Positions 1 through 11,561 of a stretch of DNA of 64,000 nt are shown here, in pieces. The notes beneath the pieces are model-generated. The model ran no database searches and was not told the origin of the DNA. It saw only the letters and a program-made list of their open reading frames with translations. The DNA lies in contig NC_049566.1 of the NCBI RefSeq assembly GCF_013368755.1, positions 4,650,001 through 4,714,000 on the forward strand, given 5' to 3'. The DNA is from Talaromyces rugulosus (taxonomy: Eukaryota > Ascomycota > Eurotiomycetes > Eurotiales > Trichocomaceae). A program made the translations under genes and the position numbers. The stretch's first letter is position 1. Every line of letters begins with the position of its first letter.

Positions 1-1
1 G

Positions 2-586
2 TTCACACCCGCCACCGGTACAGAGGAGATTACCTGGGGCCCCCAACCCATCACCAAGTACTGGCCCTCTCTCGTAAAGGCCGGCTTCGGCACCGTCGAC
101 GCAATTCTAGAGGTACCCGGTGTGCCAGGTCAGATCTACGTTTTCCGCGGAGCACACTACGTGCGCATCAAAGTCGAACCCCAGACTTCGGGCGACGAGA
201 TTGTATATGGCCCATACAAGATCACCGACCAGTGGAAGACTCTCGCCAAGGCAGGCTTTGACACCATTGATGCCGCCATCCCCGTTCCCGGCAAGGACGG
301 CGAGGCGTATATCTTCCGAGGCGAAAACTACGTGCGCGTGCACGTGTTTGATGACAAGATCATCTACGGCCCGGCGAAACTGGCCACTGAATGGCCTGGC
401 CTGACGCAGGCTGGCTTTGATGTCGTCGACGCGGCGTTCCCCGTGCCTGGTGGAACTGGTGGAGAGACTTATTTCTTCAGTGGGATCAACTACGTGAAGG
501 TCAAGGTTGTGGCGTCGGCTCCGGACAAGATCTCTTGGGGACCAAAGCCGATTGCGGATTACTGGAAGACGCTCAGCTGGGTTTGA
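2..586 (+). CDS. hemopexin-repeat lectin-like protein, 3' part
   Basis: The frame is open from the left edge, so the start lies outside the window. About 194 codons are visible. They form successive repeats of about 55 residues, each with an aromatic strand (IYVFRG, AYIFRG, TYFFSG) followed by YVR(I/V) or YVKV, an I.(Y/W)GP strand and a W..L...GFD..DA link. This is the hemopexin-like four-bladed propeller pattern found in fungal fruit-body/plant albumin-2-like lectins. No signal peptide can be judged because the N-terminus is missing. Such proteins are thought to bind ligands such as polyamines or glycans, often in defence; that role is inference here. It ends with TGA at 584-586. Confidence 0.8.
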   Translation, partial: FTPATGTEEITWGPQPITKYWPSLVKAGFGTVDAILEVPGVPGQIYVFRGAHYVRIKVEPQTSGDEIVYGPYKITDQWKTLAKAGFDTIDAAIPVPGKDGEAYIFRGENYVRVHVFDDKIIYGPAKLATEWPGLTQAGFDVVDAAFPVPGGTGGETYFFSGINYVKVKVVASAPDKISWGPKPIADYWKTLSWV

Positions 587-769
587 ACATTCTATGTACG
601 AAGAAATGGTATCCAAAACCACAAACCCAACATAGAGTTTGCATTTGTTAGGAATACTACCTCTACTCTCCATTGATAAAAATCTATATGTAAAGCTTAT
701 CAGCTCCTTCGCGATGAAAAATGCTTTGATTTATGTCGAGAAGCTTGAAAGCCCCTTGAAGTAAAATGA

Positions 770-1844
770 CTATAGTTCTAGTAAGACTGGCAGAAACCTC
801 CACATCCACTGCGACGTAGCCACCTCTTCAGAAGGGGAGCCATCCGCGTTTCGTTCAAATGCATAATGCAGTACTGCACCAAGTCTAGCAGCACTTTGTG
901 CTGCATTGTAAACATCCTTCCAACGCGCATGATCATAATCTATTGCACAAGCAAAGCAAAACTCCTTCCAAAAAGCGTTGTGTAGCTTATCGCGGCATGT
1001 ATAGCTGTGCCAGCCATCAATGCCCATGTACCCTGTCATAAGGGAGAGAGAAAACAACTCCAGCCCAAAGGGCAGCACACTAGCCAAAGACCAATCGATT
1101 AGACCTGTGATTTTTAAGCTCTCATCATTGACTAGAATATTCGTCTTGGAGAGGTCATTGTGAGTAAGGACTTGGGGATATTCGTGACTAAACAAGACCG
1201 GGAAACTGCATTCTAGCTCGTTTATTGTCTTGTCTGAAACAATCGGCGGCGATATTTTTCTGAGCTTTTCTAGTCTGCGATTAACCCCGGAGCGGTGTTC
1301 AACCAGCTGTTCCGAATTTGTAGGCTGCGGCATCAACCAGCATCGAGCAAAGTATCTATCAAGTCAGTTCCAATTTCTAGCTCAACACAATGTACAAGGC
1401 ATGCTACCTAGCTAGATGTTTGACATAGCAAGTATGGCTTGCCTCAGCTTCCGGTGTCAATTCAGCCTTAGTACTAAGTGCTTCGAGAGAAGAGATTCCC
1501 TGCAGACGAGACATTGTGTAAATGTGCAGGTCACAAATTTTGCCATGGTAGGTGGCTTCCGGAACAAGGCAGCCATGAATCGACCGCGCCAGTGCGATGG
1601 TGGCAGAGTCAATAACTGAATTCTTCTCCCGGAAAGAAACTATCAAATCCTGGCCTTGATTTGGACGGCCTGTGCCAATGACTGTGTAGCTGAGAGATCC
1701 TGGAACATCGACTGGGCGAACAACAGAGGCGTTGGATATTGACCTAGCCAGTCGATAGCATTCTGCTTGGCTCGGCGATTTTCTGTTTTCAAAAAAGCGA
1801 TCAATTGAAAGCTGTGCCCAGGATTTTTCCGTCATTGTCAACAT
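770..1844 (-). CDS. APH/choline-kinase-fold phosphotransferase
   Basis: Two exons, complement(join(770..1355,1408..1844)), 340 aa, with a 52-nt intron; the join reads LARYFARCWLMPQP without a break. The catalytic loop HNDLSKTNILV (about residue 211) and the IDWSLA metal-binding motif (usually DWE or DFE) identify the fungal aminoglycoside-phosphotransferase family, which phosphorylates unknown small molecules or is inactive. I chose the ATG at 1844 (another follows at 1835) because a longer upstream reading would run into the divergent gene at 2029. The 184-nt gap suggests a shared promoter with that second kinase-fold gene. The substrate cannot be told from sequence; clinical drug resistance should not be assumed. 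Confidence 0.75.
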
Positions 1845-2028
1845 AAAGCCCCGAATGCGCAGGCAGCAGAGTAACACATATGACTCGACATGTACTATTC
1901 TGCCTACAATTGATATGTACATATGTAGGTGCCCCGCATTTCCATTGGTGACAACACACCGCAATCTACTCGCTTGCTTCGACTTACCGTCTGTGTAGAG
2001 TCGATATATTGCCTCAAATCTGTCCAAT

Positions 2029-2811
2029 ATGACCCCTCGAATCACCAGCTGGGACGAGCTAGCATTTTTCCAAGAGGAAGTGGACTCTGACTCCAATGCA
2101 CTCCGGTACACCTCATTTGGCATTTTAGACGAGAATGAAACTCTCTTCTACGGCCAGCTGCCTGTCCGCAAGGCGGAAATCTCGCTCGACCAGCTCATGC
2201 ATGCACTGAATGCTGTTCCAGACGATACCATATTCTCCGCATGGCCACAGCCAGAAACAAAACTTTGCGAGGCACCGGAACCATTGCCTCCGAATGTCTT
2301 TATCAAACGTGCATCCCTAGAAGTGTACGAGATGCTTCGGCAGCTAGGTATTGAGAAGCAGCTGTGCACGTCGCTCATAGAAGGGCCATTGCAGCATCCT
2401 CATCCAAACCTGGTCGGCTACCACGGCTGTCGGATCGTGCGCGGTCACATCACCGGCCTCGTTCTCGACAAACATCCACACGATCTACATACTTGCATAA
2501 AAAATGGATCCAAGTCAATCGATACGACCCAATTCATGGACGCCCTCGAGTCCGTAGTCCAGCACTTACACAACCTGGGCTGGGCGCACAACGATCTCAC
2601 CCCGGCGAATATCTTGGTTAGCGAATCCGGCACGCCGGTTCTGATCGACTTTGGCGGGTGTCAAAAGTTTGGCACGAAACTAAAGTATATTCGGGGAACG
2701 AAGGAGTGGATTGAGGGAGACATTGAAGATTACACCACGTCGGAGGCGCAGCATGATATCTTTGCGCTTGGGAAGATTCGATCTTGGCTGGATAATCCGG
2801 GGTCGGAGTAA
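2029..2811 (+). CDS. protein-kinase-like protein with minimal N-lobe
   Basis: Intronless, 260 aa. A catalytic loop HNDLTPANILV (187-197) and an IDFGG motif (206-210) mark a kinase fold. The HRD arginine is replaced by Asn, as in APH-type and atypical fungal kinases. No glycine-rich loop is clear; FIKRASLEVYEML (91-103) may hold the ATP-binding Lys and C-helix Glu. The C-lobe is short and ends soon after EAQHDIFALGKI, which matches the conserved D.(F/W)..G region. This resembles a large family of small fungal kinase-like proteins. It is divergent from the phosphotransferase at 770-1844. Activity is uncertain. Confidence 0.7.
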   Translation: MTPRITSWDELAFFQEEVDSDSNALRYTSFGILDENETLFYGQLPVRKAEISLDQLMHALNAVPDDTIFSAWPQPETKLCEAPEPLPPNVFIKRASLEVYEMLRQLGIEKQLCTSLIEGPLQHPHPNLVGYHGCRIVRGHITGLVLDKHPHDLHTCIKNGSKSIDTTQFMDALESVVQHLHNLGWAHNDLTPANILVSESGTPVLIDFGGCQKFGTKLKYIRGTKEWIEGDIEDYTTSEAQHDIFALGKIRSWLDNPGSE

Positions 2812-3718
2812 TCATTCACTTGTTCACTTTACGAAGTATGGAGTACAGAGTACGTACACTGTTCACATACGTATTAGGGTTAGGATTCCCAACACTACCC
2901 CTGGTGGTGCTAATTAATTTAGGTAGGGCATTTGTGTAGCTATATCGGAGATACAATCCTCGCGCAGCAACGTTTCCGTGATGCAAAAATATATGCACCG
3001 AAGAACAAACCATGTTTCACGAAGTATTTCCCGATTTTTTACTCAGCCATGGAGCTGCAAAGCATTGTCTGATGCGGATCTTGGCAACAAGAGAGACATG
3101 CTGGTGGCTGGCGGGCTCTTCTCAAGGGGCTAAAAGGACAAGTCCAAACTTTAACAAAGTTTTTGTGTCGATCCGAGCCTGAAGTAGTCACTGTTGACTG
3201 TTTACTCGGTGCAGCCTGAAGATTTCTTATAGTTTCCGGCCCACGTGAACAATGGCCTTATCCTGGCGTATTCTTTGTCGAACGCAGTAATGATTTGTAT
3301 TTGCTGAAAGATAGCTTCAATACAATTGTACAATTCAAAGCCAACGAACGATCCCCAAAGTCAAACTCAGAAGCCGAGGCTAAGCCCTGACAACAGCCTC
3401 TTCGCCTTTGCCCGTTTTGGCCTGGCTTGACCCTCAATCTCAATCCAATCAACGCCGCGTGCGAATTTTTTTTACGACTAGCTCATTGATGGCTGCTGGC
3501 CCCTTTACAACTGGGAAAAGACCTCTAGCCAGTTTCAGCCCCCCCGTAGTGAAATAGTTAATTGTGATTATTCCGACCCGGCGATAACTCTCAATGTAAG
3601 AAAGACACTTGGACTTAAACCTGTTTACATTATTATTCAACGCTATGGAGCATCACCACGATGCTTGAGCTACTACTCTTACCTACACATAGACGCAAAT
3701 AACACTTTAGCCACGGCC
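2812..3718 (+). other. intergenic spacer, no gene recognised
   Basis: About 0.9 kb. It holds a TACGGAGTACAGAG-like short dispersed motif at 2837-2850 and the promoter of the GT32 gene. Short open frames here lack coding features. Confidence 0.5.
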
Positions 3719-4747
3719 ATGTCGATCTCAACGCTCATCGCTATCTCACACACGCGGTACGTGGTCGTCGTCGCCACCGCTGTTCTCCTGCTCCTTGGCC
3801 TCGCCGTCACGCTGTCGTCGCGAAGCCTGTACTATGGCTACTCAGAGCCCGGCATCCTCCCTGGGAATGAAATCAACCGCACGACGATCCCCGGCCTGAC
3901 ATTTCCCCAGAAGATATGGCAGACGGGGCCACCGAGAGACCGACTAGATCCCAGCTTGGCCGCGCTGATGAGCACCTGGGAGTCGCTCAACCCAGGGCAC
4001 CAATACACGTTTCTCGACGACGATGCTGCCATGCAGTACGTTACCGACCGCTTCAGCGAATACCACCCGAACCTCGTCGCGCTCTATACCGATCTCGACG
4101 ATGTGATTCTGCGCGCCGACCTGCTGCGTCTGTTGTGCATGTGGGCGGACGGGGGCGTATACAGCGATATTGACACAGAGTGCCTGGTGCCCATCGACCG
4201 TTGGATTCCGGCAGAGTATGTCGAGGCGACGTCGCTGGTCATCGGTATTGTAGCTGATCTCCCCGAAAATCCTGTGGAGAACCGCCGCTCGGAGATCGTC
4301 CAGTGGACCTTTTTGTCCAAACCCTCGGCCAAGTACACGGTGAAGCTGGTCGAGCACGTCGTCGCCAATCTGCACAACTATGCCGAGGAGAAGAATATCA
4401 GCATTGGGGAGATTGGAAAGACCATGAGTGTCGGCGACGTGAGTTTTTTGTTCTATCTGATTTACGAGTAAATAAACTAAGTCGTTCTCCAGGTCATGCG
4501 AATCACCGGCCCAGTTGGCGTTACCTGGGCCCTGTACGACACCCTTCGATATCACTTGCGCGCTCCATTCGAATGGTACAACGTTACTGGCCTGCGAGAG
4601 CCAAAGCTGGTTGACGACGTGCTTTTCATGCCCATCAACGCGTTTGGCAGCAACCAGCAGCACAGTCATTCGGGCGAGGCCGGCTACGGGCCTATCTTCC
4701 TGAAGCATCACTTTTCGGGCAGTTGGCATCAGAACAAAAATGGCTGA
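3719..4747 (+). CDS. GT32-family glycosyltransferase (OCH1-like)
   Basis: Two exons, join(3719..4438,4493..4747), 324 aa. The first ATG in frame is at 3719. A hydrophobic segment at about residues 14-34 (VVVVATAVLLLLGLAV) predicts a type II membrane anchor. FPQKIWQTGPP and the DXD-type motif GGVYSDIDTEC (near residue 155) are hallmarks of GT32, the family of OCH1 alpha-1,6-mannosyltransferase and inositol-phosphoceramide mannosyltransferases. The expected location is the Golgi, with a GDP- or UDP-sugar donor. The 54-nt intron (GTGAGT...CTCCAG) restores the frame at GD/VMRITGP. The acceptor is not predictable; a yeast-type OCH1 role is only one option, since fungi carry several GT32 paralogs. 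Confidence 0.8.
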
Positions 4748-4940
4748 TTGTATTCTGCTATCACTATTAAAATAGATATTCTTCTCGTCGTATTCATTTT
4801 CCCCCCATATTAACGACACTCATATTTTGACCATGTATATATATGTGCAGATTAGCGCTGATCTATTTTCATCTTTTGATATCACCCATTTCGGTTATTA
4901 TTACAAACAAATCATACATGATTCACGTAAATCGTCAAGA

Positions 4941-6496
4941 CTAACGGCCAAATTGCTTCAATTCCAGCCATCTCAGCGGCGGAAAGACAAGCATCGCCCA
5001 CGAGCATCCCACCCAGATGCCCAAGTCGGCTCCCTCGTCACTGACGAGTTTGGCAATCGGCCCAACATAGTAGATCTGATACATGCACATAATGCTGCCG
5101 ATCCAGCCAATGACAAACGCACTGAACGCGGCGAGTCCCAGTGGCAGTTTTCCGGGGTCAGACCAGGCCGTCCAGTCGAATCCGCGGCCACGGCGCCGAA
5201 ACAAGAGGTGTTCTTCGACCGCAATGGTCAGGAAGATTGTCACCCAGTATCCCATCAAGGCGAGAAAGTTCTCGAAAATTTCGAACAGATGGTCTCGCCC
5301 GCCCAGCGCACAGGCAGTATAAATGACGACGCTGACACACGACCAAAACCAGCGTGGCACACGGGCTCCGTAGCGACCAAGCACCTGGAAACCGAGTGAG
5401 GCAGAGTATGTGCCGGGGATATTGTTCGCGATCGGGCCCAGCGAGACCAGCACGCAGAGAAACTTGCCAAAGCCGCCGAGGCCGTTGTACCCTTGAAAGA
5501 TCAACGCGCCGGACGAGACTTCGTTGGCGGCAGCCCAGTCAGGATTCGTAAAAGTGCCGGATGCGAGGCCGACGCCGAGAAGCGTAGCAAATACCAGGGC
5601 AAGTCCAATCCCCAAAAAGGTCATGATGAAGGTCTTCCATTTCTTCGTGCTGGGTGGATAGTACACGTAATAGTCCGCGCCGGCCGGAGCCCAGGCGACA
5701 GCGCCGGAGAGACACAGCGAGAAAAACGATAGCCGGTTCCCAGTTACAGTGCGCGAGTCACCAGTCGACGAGATGAGCGTGTCGAACTTGGGACCGGCGC
5801 ATCCCACGAGCACCAACAGGGCGAACATCTGGGGGATCCACGCCCAGCGCTCGTAGATGTGGAAGAGTGACATGCCAAACACCACAACCACCCAGGTGAT
5901 GATCGCCACAATGATAGTGCCGACCACGACGCTCATGTTTCCGCCGGCCACTGCGGACAGGATCTGGCCGCCAACGAGACAGTCGATCATTCCATAGCCC
6001 AGCATGATGACGATGTTGAGCAGGGCGCAGACCTTGCTGGGCCAGTAGCCCATGAAGTACCTTGCGATGACCTATCCAGTCAGCACCAAGCAGATAATAA
6101 ACAGAGACAAAAACATACCATGGTTCGGTTTCCACTAACCGGGCCCCATGTGCCCATATACGCAGCGCCGGCAGCGCCCAAAAGCGAGCCAAACGTGGCA
6201 CACAGCGCAGCATCGACGAAGCTCAGCCCATACGAGATAGGGCCGAGCATGCCAAGCGCGATGTTGTTCGCGGTGATGTTAGTGCTAAACCATAGCAACG
6301 TCATCTGCATGTAGTCGGCTGCGTTTACATCGTGTCGGTCTGACTCGGCTACTCGCTCGATGCCACGGGTTTCGAGAAACCTAATTGCGCTGATTCTCGC
6401 ATTGAGCCGGTCTAAGACTGACTTCGACTTGGTGGAGCTGGAGGATTGAGTTTCAACAGCCGCCGGATCCGGGCCTGACTCGTTGCTTTTCTCCAT
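4941..6496 (-). CDS. NCS1 purine/cytosine-type permease
   Basis: Two exons, complement(join(4941..6071,6119..6496)), 502 aa; the 47-nt intron joins SGNRTM to VIARYFMGYWP. The soluble N-tail is followed by about 12 hydrophobic segments. The motif NITANNIALGMLGP in TM1 and WAPAGADYYVYYPP fit the Fcy2/FcyB group of the NCS1 family, plasma-membrane H+ symporters for cytosine, adenine, guanine or hypoxanthine. FcyB-like specificity is inferred from family, not tested. It is divergent from the 7-TM gene at 7342 across an 845-nt promoter region. Confidence 0.88.
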
Positions 6497-7341
6497 GATG
6501 ACTTTCTCGCTTTTCTCGCAGAGGGAAAGAAAGAGAGAAAAAAGGGAAACAAACCAGGTGGCAAGGACGATAATTATACAATTTCAAAAATGCAACACTG
6601 TCGTCGACTCCGTCCCTGCATGAAGTGGCAGCACGCCGTATCTTGCCAAGAGCATGAAAAAAAAAGATTGCAACAAATAGAATTCCAGACAGTGGAGAGC
6701 CTCCCTAGTTCTAGAAGTCCCACTCGAGCAGTCAGCCTGAGCCAGGATCGATAACTGCTACCAAACACTCGCGACTGCTAATAATTGACACGCGTTGTCT
6801 GGAGTCTAACACTGCCCATGGCGAGCCCATTGGTTATCTCCAAGTTAGGAGCTCTGAGACAACGCGAAACGAAACGAAATGCAGTTAGGTGTTCAACCCC
6901 CCACAGCGACGAATGAGCAGCTCCCTGCCTATCACACTATGCGGCACAGCATCCGAGCCCTGCATCGCGACATGCGATCGTCGTAACAATAATAAAAGGC
7001 TCGTGTTAAACGAGGAGCAAAGAAAGTTCACCCCTAATTTCTTACCTTTAAGCTAAATCAGCACGCCGGTTGCATCTCTGACTCTCTGTGCAACCCATTG
7101 GACGGTGCTAGACTGCTAGCCTACCATGACTCTGCTTATCGCGATCGGACGGACATGACACAGGCTTGACACGGGCTACACAGGTCAGAAAGTGGGCGAC
7201 CAGGGGCTCGAGCACATGCCCATGTGTTCTCTTATAAGTTATATGTGAGGGGGAGGTGTTCGTTCTACTTTTAGTTTTGTACTTTAAAACAAGCCTCCTC
7301 GGGGTTCTTGGTATATACTACATGTATTATCTCGACCCAAC
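6497..7341. promoter_or_regulatory. divergent promoter region of permease and 7-TM gene
   Basis: No gene seen. It must hold both promoters. A CTTATC at 7135-7140 reads CGATAAG on the other strand, a good match to the HGATAR site of the nitrogen regulator AreA, which would suit a purine permease; a single short match is weak evidence. Confidence 0.4.
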
Positions 7342-8817
7342 ATGGCCGCAGACGTTGACGGCGGGGGCTCGCTGCACGACCTGATAGTGCAGTCATGGGT
7401 CATGTACGGTATCGGTGTTGCCTTGTATTTTCTTCGCATGTATGTGATTCTTCGTTTTTCTTGTTGTTCTTGGTGGCATTGGTATCTAACAAGCCCAGAT
7501 ATGCGCGATTCCAACGCATGGGCTGGCTATGGCAGGCCGAAGATTTTGTCATGCTTTCGGGAATAGTAAGCTGACTTGTTGTTTTACTTTATGGGGAAAA
7601 CGACTGACAAAATTGTAATACCAGCTCTGGTATACAGGCTTTGTAGTGACCAACATCCAGCTCGCCAAGGGTGGCGGGGGCACCCTCTATCGGCCCGGAC
7701 AGTTTGAAACTTTTACCGACGACAATATCGCATCGAGAGTGCAGTTTGCCAAGGTGGAGTTTGCGTCGGAGCAGGTAATAATGTTCTTCGGGTTGATTCA
7801 GGCCAGGGCTGATGAGAATTAGTGCATGGTCAACGTCGTCTGGACGATGAAAGCGTGCATGCTGATCATCTACTACCGCATGACGTGAGTTATTGCCATA
7901 CTACTAGTCTGGTAAGACTGATAAGACTGCTAACCGACTGTTTCAGTACCAATCTGAACCGCCAGTTCTGGGTCAAAGTATGCGCTGCATACACCCTGGC
8001 TGGTTTTATCGCCGTCCAGTTGACTCTGTTTCTCAACTGTCGCCCTTTCTCCGGATACTTCACGCTTCCTCCGCCGCACGATGAATGCGCTACTTATTTC
8101 CGCTTCGAAATTATCCAGGCCGTCTTCAATATCTCCTCTGACCTGGCCATCTTAGTCGTCATCCTGCCGACGCTGTGGCGCATGAACATGTCGCTGAAGG
8201 AAAAGGTGCCAGTGCTGTTCATCTTTTCCATGGGATTCTTCCTGGTATGTATTTCCATGCTATCTCAGGAGACAACTAGTCTAACAGATAAGATCATCTG
8301 CGCCATCGTTTCCAAATACTTCACCTTCCGCGACATATTCGACACCTCATACCAGTTCTGGTACCTCCGCGAATCCTCCGTCGGCGTCTACATCACAAAC
8401 CTACCCTATATCTGGTCCTTCTTCCGCCGGTCCATGCACATCCTACACAGTACCACAACAGGCCATCTCGGAAACCCCTTTTCGAGTTCGCGCAAGAGCT
8501 CTGCATCAAGGGGGAAATACATGTACAGCGCGAAGAGCCTGGAAATCAGTACCAACCCGTTTCAGCCGAATCCCGAACATCAGGTTATTTCGACTATTTC
8601 GGCACATAACAAAAACAACAATAATAATAATAACAACAACATGGTGACTGGAATGACGCGAAACGACAGTGAAGAGCGTATTTTTTCGCCGCAGGACATG
8701 GCGATGTCGCATGATTTAGAAGGGGGCGAGAATATACGTTTGGATGATGCGGAGGATTGGAATAAACCGTATCGCATACAAAAGACGACGGAGATTCATA
8801 TTGCCCGTGAACGTTGA
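7342..8817 (+). CDS. PTH11-like 7-TM rhodopsin-fold membrane protein
   Basis: Six exons, join(7342..7439,7499..7565,7625..7774,7823..7884,7947..8244,8293..8817), 399 aa. Joins give IYARFQRMGWLWQAEDFVML, ILWYTGFVV and the usual FFL/IICAI...KYF core. Seven hydrophobic segments, a Cys pair (C in FLNCRPF and HDECATY) and a long hydrophilic cytoplasmic tail are typical of the fungal rhodopsin-like/PTH11-related family, putative G-protein-coupled or sensory receptors without a CFEM domain here. The tail contains an Asn run encoded by AAC/AAT repeats near 8613-8640, likely length-polymorphic. It is divergent from a nucleobase permease and followed by an ACS-type permease, so a role in nutrient sensing is possible but unproven. 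Confidence 0.82.
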
Positions 8818-9179
8818 ATTGATTTTCCCCCTCTTACATGTATAATGATTCTTCAATTGTAAAGTATATGCTCGGAAATATAATTAAACAGCCATGATCC
8901 TTCAGTCAGAGCCAAGCAACAACACACCAGTTGACCACCCACAGCCCACATAACAACTACTAATATTTAACCTAGCAGCAAGCTAGGCCCGACAAGTCCT
9001 GAAATGTCGGCATCAAGTCCGTAGCGCCTGAAAACTGCATTAAGCTATTAGCAGCGAATAATTGGCAAACAAGCAAACGATTGGTCCACTTAGGGTTCGT
9101 TCGTTCGTTCGTGTAACCCCCGCGTCTTTTTGACCGCTTCTCCAACAATTTCCTTTATTCATCCTCAACGACCGCGATC
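8818..9179 (+). other. intergenic spacer, no gene recognised
   Basis: About 360 nt with the promoter of the MFS gene. A tandem TTCG run (GTTCGTTCGTTCGTTCG) lies near 9096-9112. Confidence 0.45.
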
Positions 9180-10974
9180 ATGGAGGAGCCAAAGACCCCT
9201 AACAAGAGGATTGAAGACGCCGAGGGGGCTATTTTTGAGGTGCGCATTTTTCCTTTGTATGGTTTACAATTGGTGGGTTCTAATTCGAGAACCCAGGATG
9301 TCGAGAATGATCAACACGATCCGGCAGCTGTCAAAAACCTCGTCTGGAAGCAGGACCTGCGCATCGTACCGCTGTCGGCTTTTATCTACCTGCTCTGCTA
9401 CTTGGATCGGTCGAATATTGGTATTAATTTATTCCATGCCGACGGTGTTTGAGTTTAATCTAACGAAGCACAGGAAATGCCAAAGTGCTAAACGCCGATA
9501 CCAACGACGATCTCCTGTCGGATACGCACATGACAAACTATCAGTACACGTAAGTTTTATGCATGTATTGTAAGAGGCTTAATTAACATATGCTAGAATT
9601 GCGTTGATGGTGTTTCTCATCGCCTATGCCGTTTTCGAGGTCCCATCCAACTACCTCTTGAAAAAGCTGAAGCCAAGCGTGAGTTAGAGTTTGCAGAGAA
9701 CAAACAATTTCAACTGTTAATCGTTAATAGAGATGGATTGCCTTCCTCATGCTATCATGGGGCGCCATCACCATGGGCCTGGGCGGCTCAAAGAACTATG
9801 GCCAAGTAACCGGCATCCGATTCCTGCTGGGCGTCATTGAAGCCGGTCTCTTCCCGGGTCTGGTCTTCTACCTGACCTTTTGGTATCGAGTATCCGAGCG
9901 GTCCATTCGCGTCGCTCTGATCCTGGCGTCGGCGACATTGGCGGGTGCCTTTGGTGGAGCAATTGCTTACGGTGTGGGATATATCAACCAGGTGCATGGA
10001 CTTTCGGCCTGGCGGTGGCTGTTCATAATCGAAGGAGCGCCTTCTTGCGCATCTGCGATTCTCGTATTCTTCATTCTACCCGACTACCCCGAGACTTCAG
10101 GCTGGCTGAATGCCGACGAGAAGGAGCTTGCGCGACGCCGGCTGGAGGTAGAGGGATCCAAGGGGGGTGCCAAAGCGATGAGCTGGGCTGAGGCAAAGGG
10201 TGTCTTGATCGACTGGAGGCTATACGCGCATTACGCGGTGAGTATTCAATTCCAAGCTCGGTGGTTTAACGTGCTAATTCGCTGCAGATCTACTTTGGGA
10301 TCTCGACTCCCTTCTCCAGCTTGTCCCTCTTTACGCCTTCCATCACTGCCGGTTTGGGATATGAGAACCTGCAAGCGCAGCTCATGACTGTGCCGCCATA
10401 TGCCGTGGCCTATGTTGTGACTATTGCTGTTGCAGGCTCTGCTGACTACTTTAATGCGTAAGTGTCAAGTCATATTTGCCGTCTGTCTACTTGTTCACAA
10501 GCTTACTTGTTTAGTCGCGGTATTCACTCGGCCATTTTCTCATTTATCGGCGCAATGGGATTCCTTGCATCCGCCGTCCTGCCAGCTGATGCATACCTGG
10601 TACGTTCCCTTCCTATTTTGCGCTTACACTCGCTAACTACGTATTCATAGCACCGGTACGGGTGTCTCATCGTCGCCACCAGCGGCGCCTTTTCCTGCAT
10701 TCCACCACTACTCGGCTGGCTATCGTCCAATATCGACAGCACCGCAGCAGCCGGCCTCGCCATCGCGCTGAACGTCTCGTTTGGAGCGCCAGGACAGATC
10801 GCCGGGGTGTGGATCTACAAGGCCAACGAAGCCAAACGGGGATATCCAACGGGTCACTGGACGAATGCGGCTTTGCTGCTTTTTGTCAGTGTGGGCTGTA
10901 TTCTGCTACAGCTGTACTATGTACTGAAAAACCGGAGGCGGAGACAAGAGGGGGTGAAGTTGTACGCTTATTAG
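9180..10974 (+). CDS. MFS permease, anion:cation symporter (Dal5/Tna1-type)
   Basis: Eight exons, join(9180..9239,9297..9420,9474..9549,9597..9678,9731..10237,10288..10457,10515..10599,10651..10974), 475 aa. The first intron (57 nt) is open in frame and could be retained. Visible signatures are LCYLDRSNIGNAKV in TM1, FEVPSNYLLKKLKPS, FLLGVIEAGLFPG and WRWLFIIEGAPS, all standard for the ACS family (allantoate, nicotinate, pantothenate and vitamin/organic-acid importers). Twelve TM segments are expected in the plasma membrane. The C-terminal tail is short and basic. Substrate is unknown; nearby NCS1 permease hints at nitrogen sources. Confidence 0.87.
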
Positions 10975-11026
10975 GTTTATGTCGCAGGTTAAGAAAGTAC
11001 CTCAAGTTGAATTGAATAGTGACTGG

Positions 11027-11561
11027 CTATATGGTAAACTCCAGCCTATTCCCTGCGTAGTCCCTTGCAAAGAACCTGCTCGGATATTCCACTCCTTTTG
11101 CTCCTGTAAACAAATCACGTTAGCTCACGTCAACAACATCAACCACCAAACAAGAAGATGTGCACACCTGAGTTCTGCTCCCCCGGCTGATCCGCTGCCA
11201 TCGGCGCCGCGCTCCCTCCACGTTGGTGATGATCCCAAATCCGCTTTTGCAGTGCCTGCAAGTCCTGCAGCGACCCGATCTTGAAACAGGGATGGCGTGA
11301 CGCGCCGGGATCGTTCTGGCCGAAGGCAATATGAATCTGCTGGCCGCTGGCTTCTCCGATGTTGAACCTGTAGAGCACATGTATCAATCAGCATGAGAAT
11401 GAATGTCTACAGAGAAGACCAGCATACCAAGCAATCCTCCCCCGTTGCAGCTGAGGCACCGGCGTCGAATGCAAGCCGAGCGTCTCGCCGTAAAACGCAA
11501 AGGCATCGTCGAGCGTGCCCTCGGGCACGAGCAAGTTGACGTGGTGGATGCCGGTAATCAT
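11027..11561 (-). CDS. VOC-superfamily (glyoxalase/dioxygenase fold) protein
   Basis: A small three-exon gene easily missed: complement(join(11027..11103,11168..11367,11428..11561)), 136 aa. It starts MITGIHHVNLLVPEG, has FAFYGETLGL, RIAWFNIG, QQIHIAFG and ends EYPSRFFARDYAGNRLEFTI. These are the conserved strands of a single vicinal-oxygen-chelate module; candidate metal ligands are His in IHHVN, His in QIHIAFG and Glu in RLEF. Introns of 60 and 64 nt restore the frame exactly. The family includes glyoxalase I, fosfomycin-resistance-type and extradiol dioxygenase proteins, so the reaction is unknown. It is convergent with the MFS gene, 52 nt away. Confidence 0.82.

Noticed and set aside
770..1844. 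Antibiotic resistance gene
   Set aside because: APH-fold proteins are abundant in fungi with unrelated or unknown substrates; no specific resistance motif supports this call.
1404..2123. N-terminal extension of the APH-type gene to 2123
   Set aside because: The upstream 93 codons overlap the divergent kinase-like gene and carry no domain; the ATG at 1844 gives a normal length.
2874..2884. TTAGGGTTAGG telomere-like repeat
   Set aside because: Fewer than two full units in a unique spacer; chance match, not an internal telomere.
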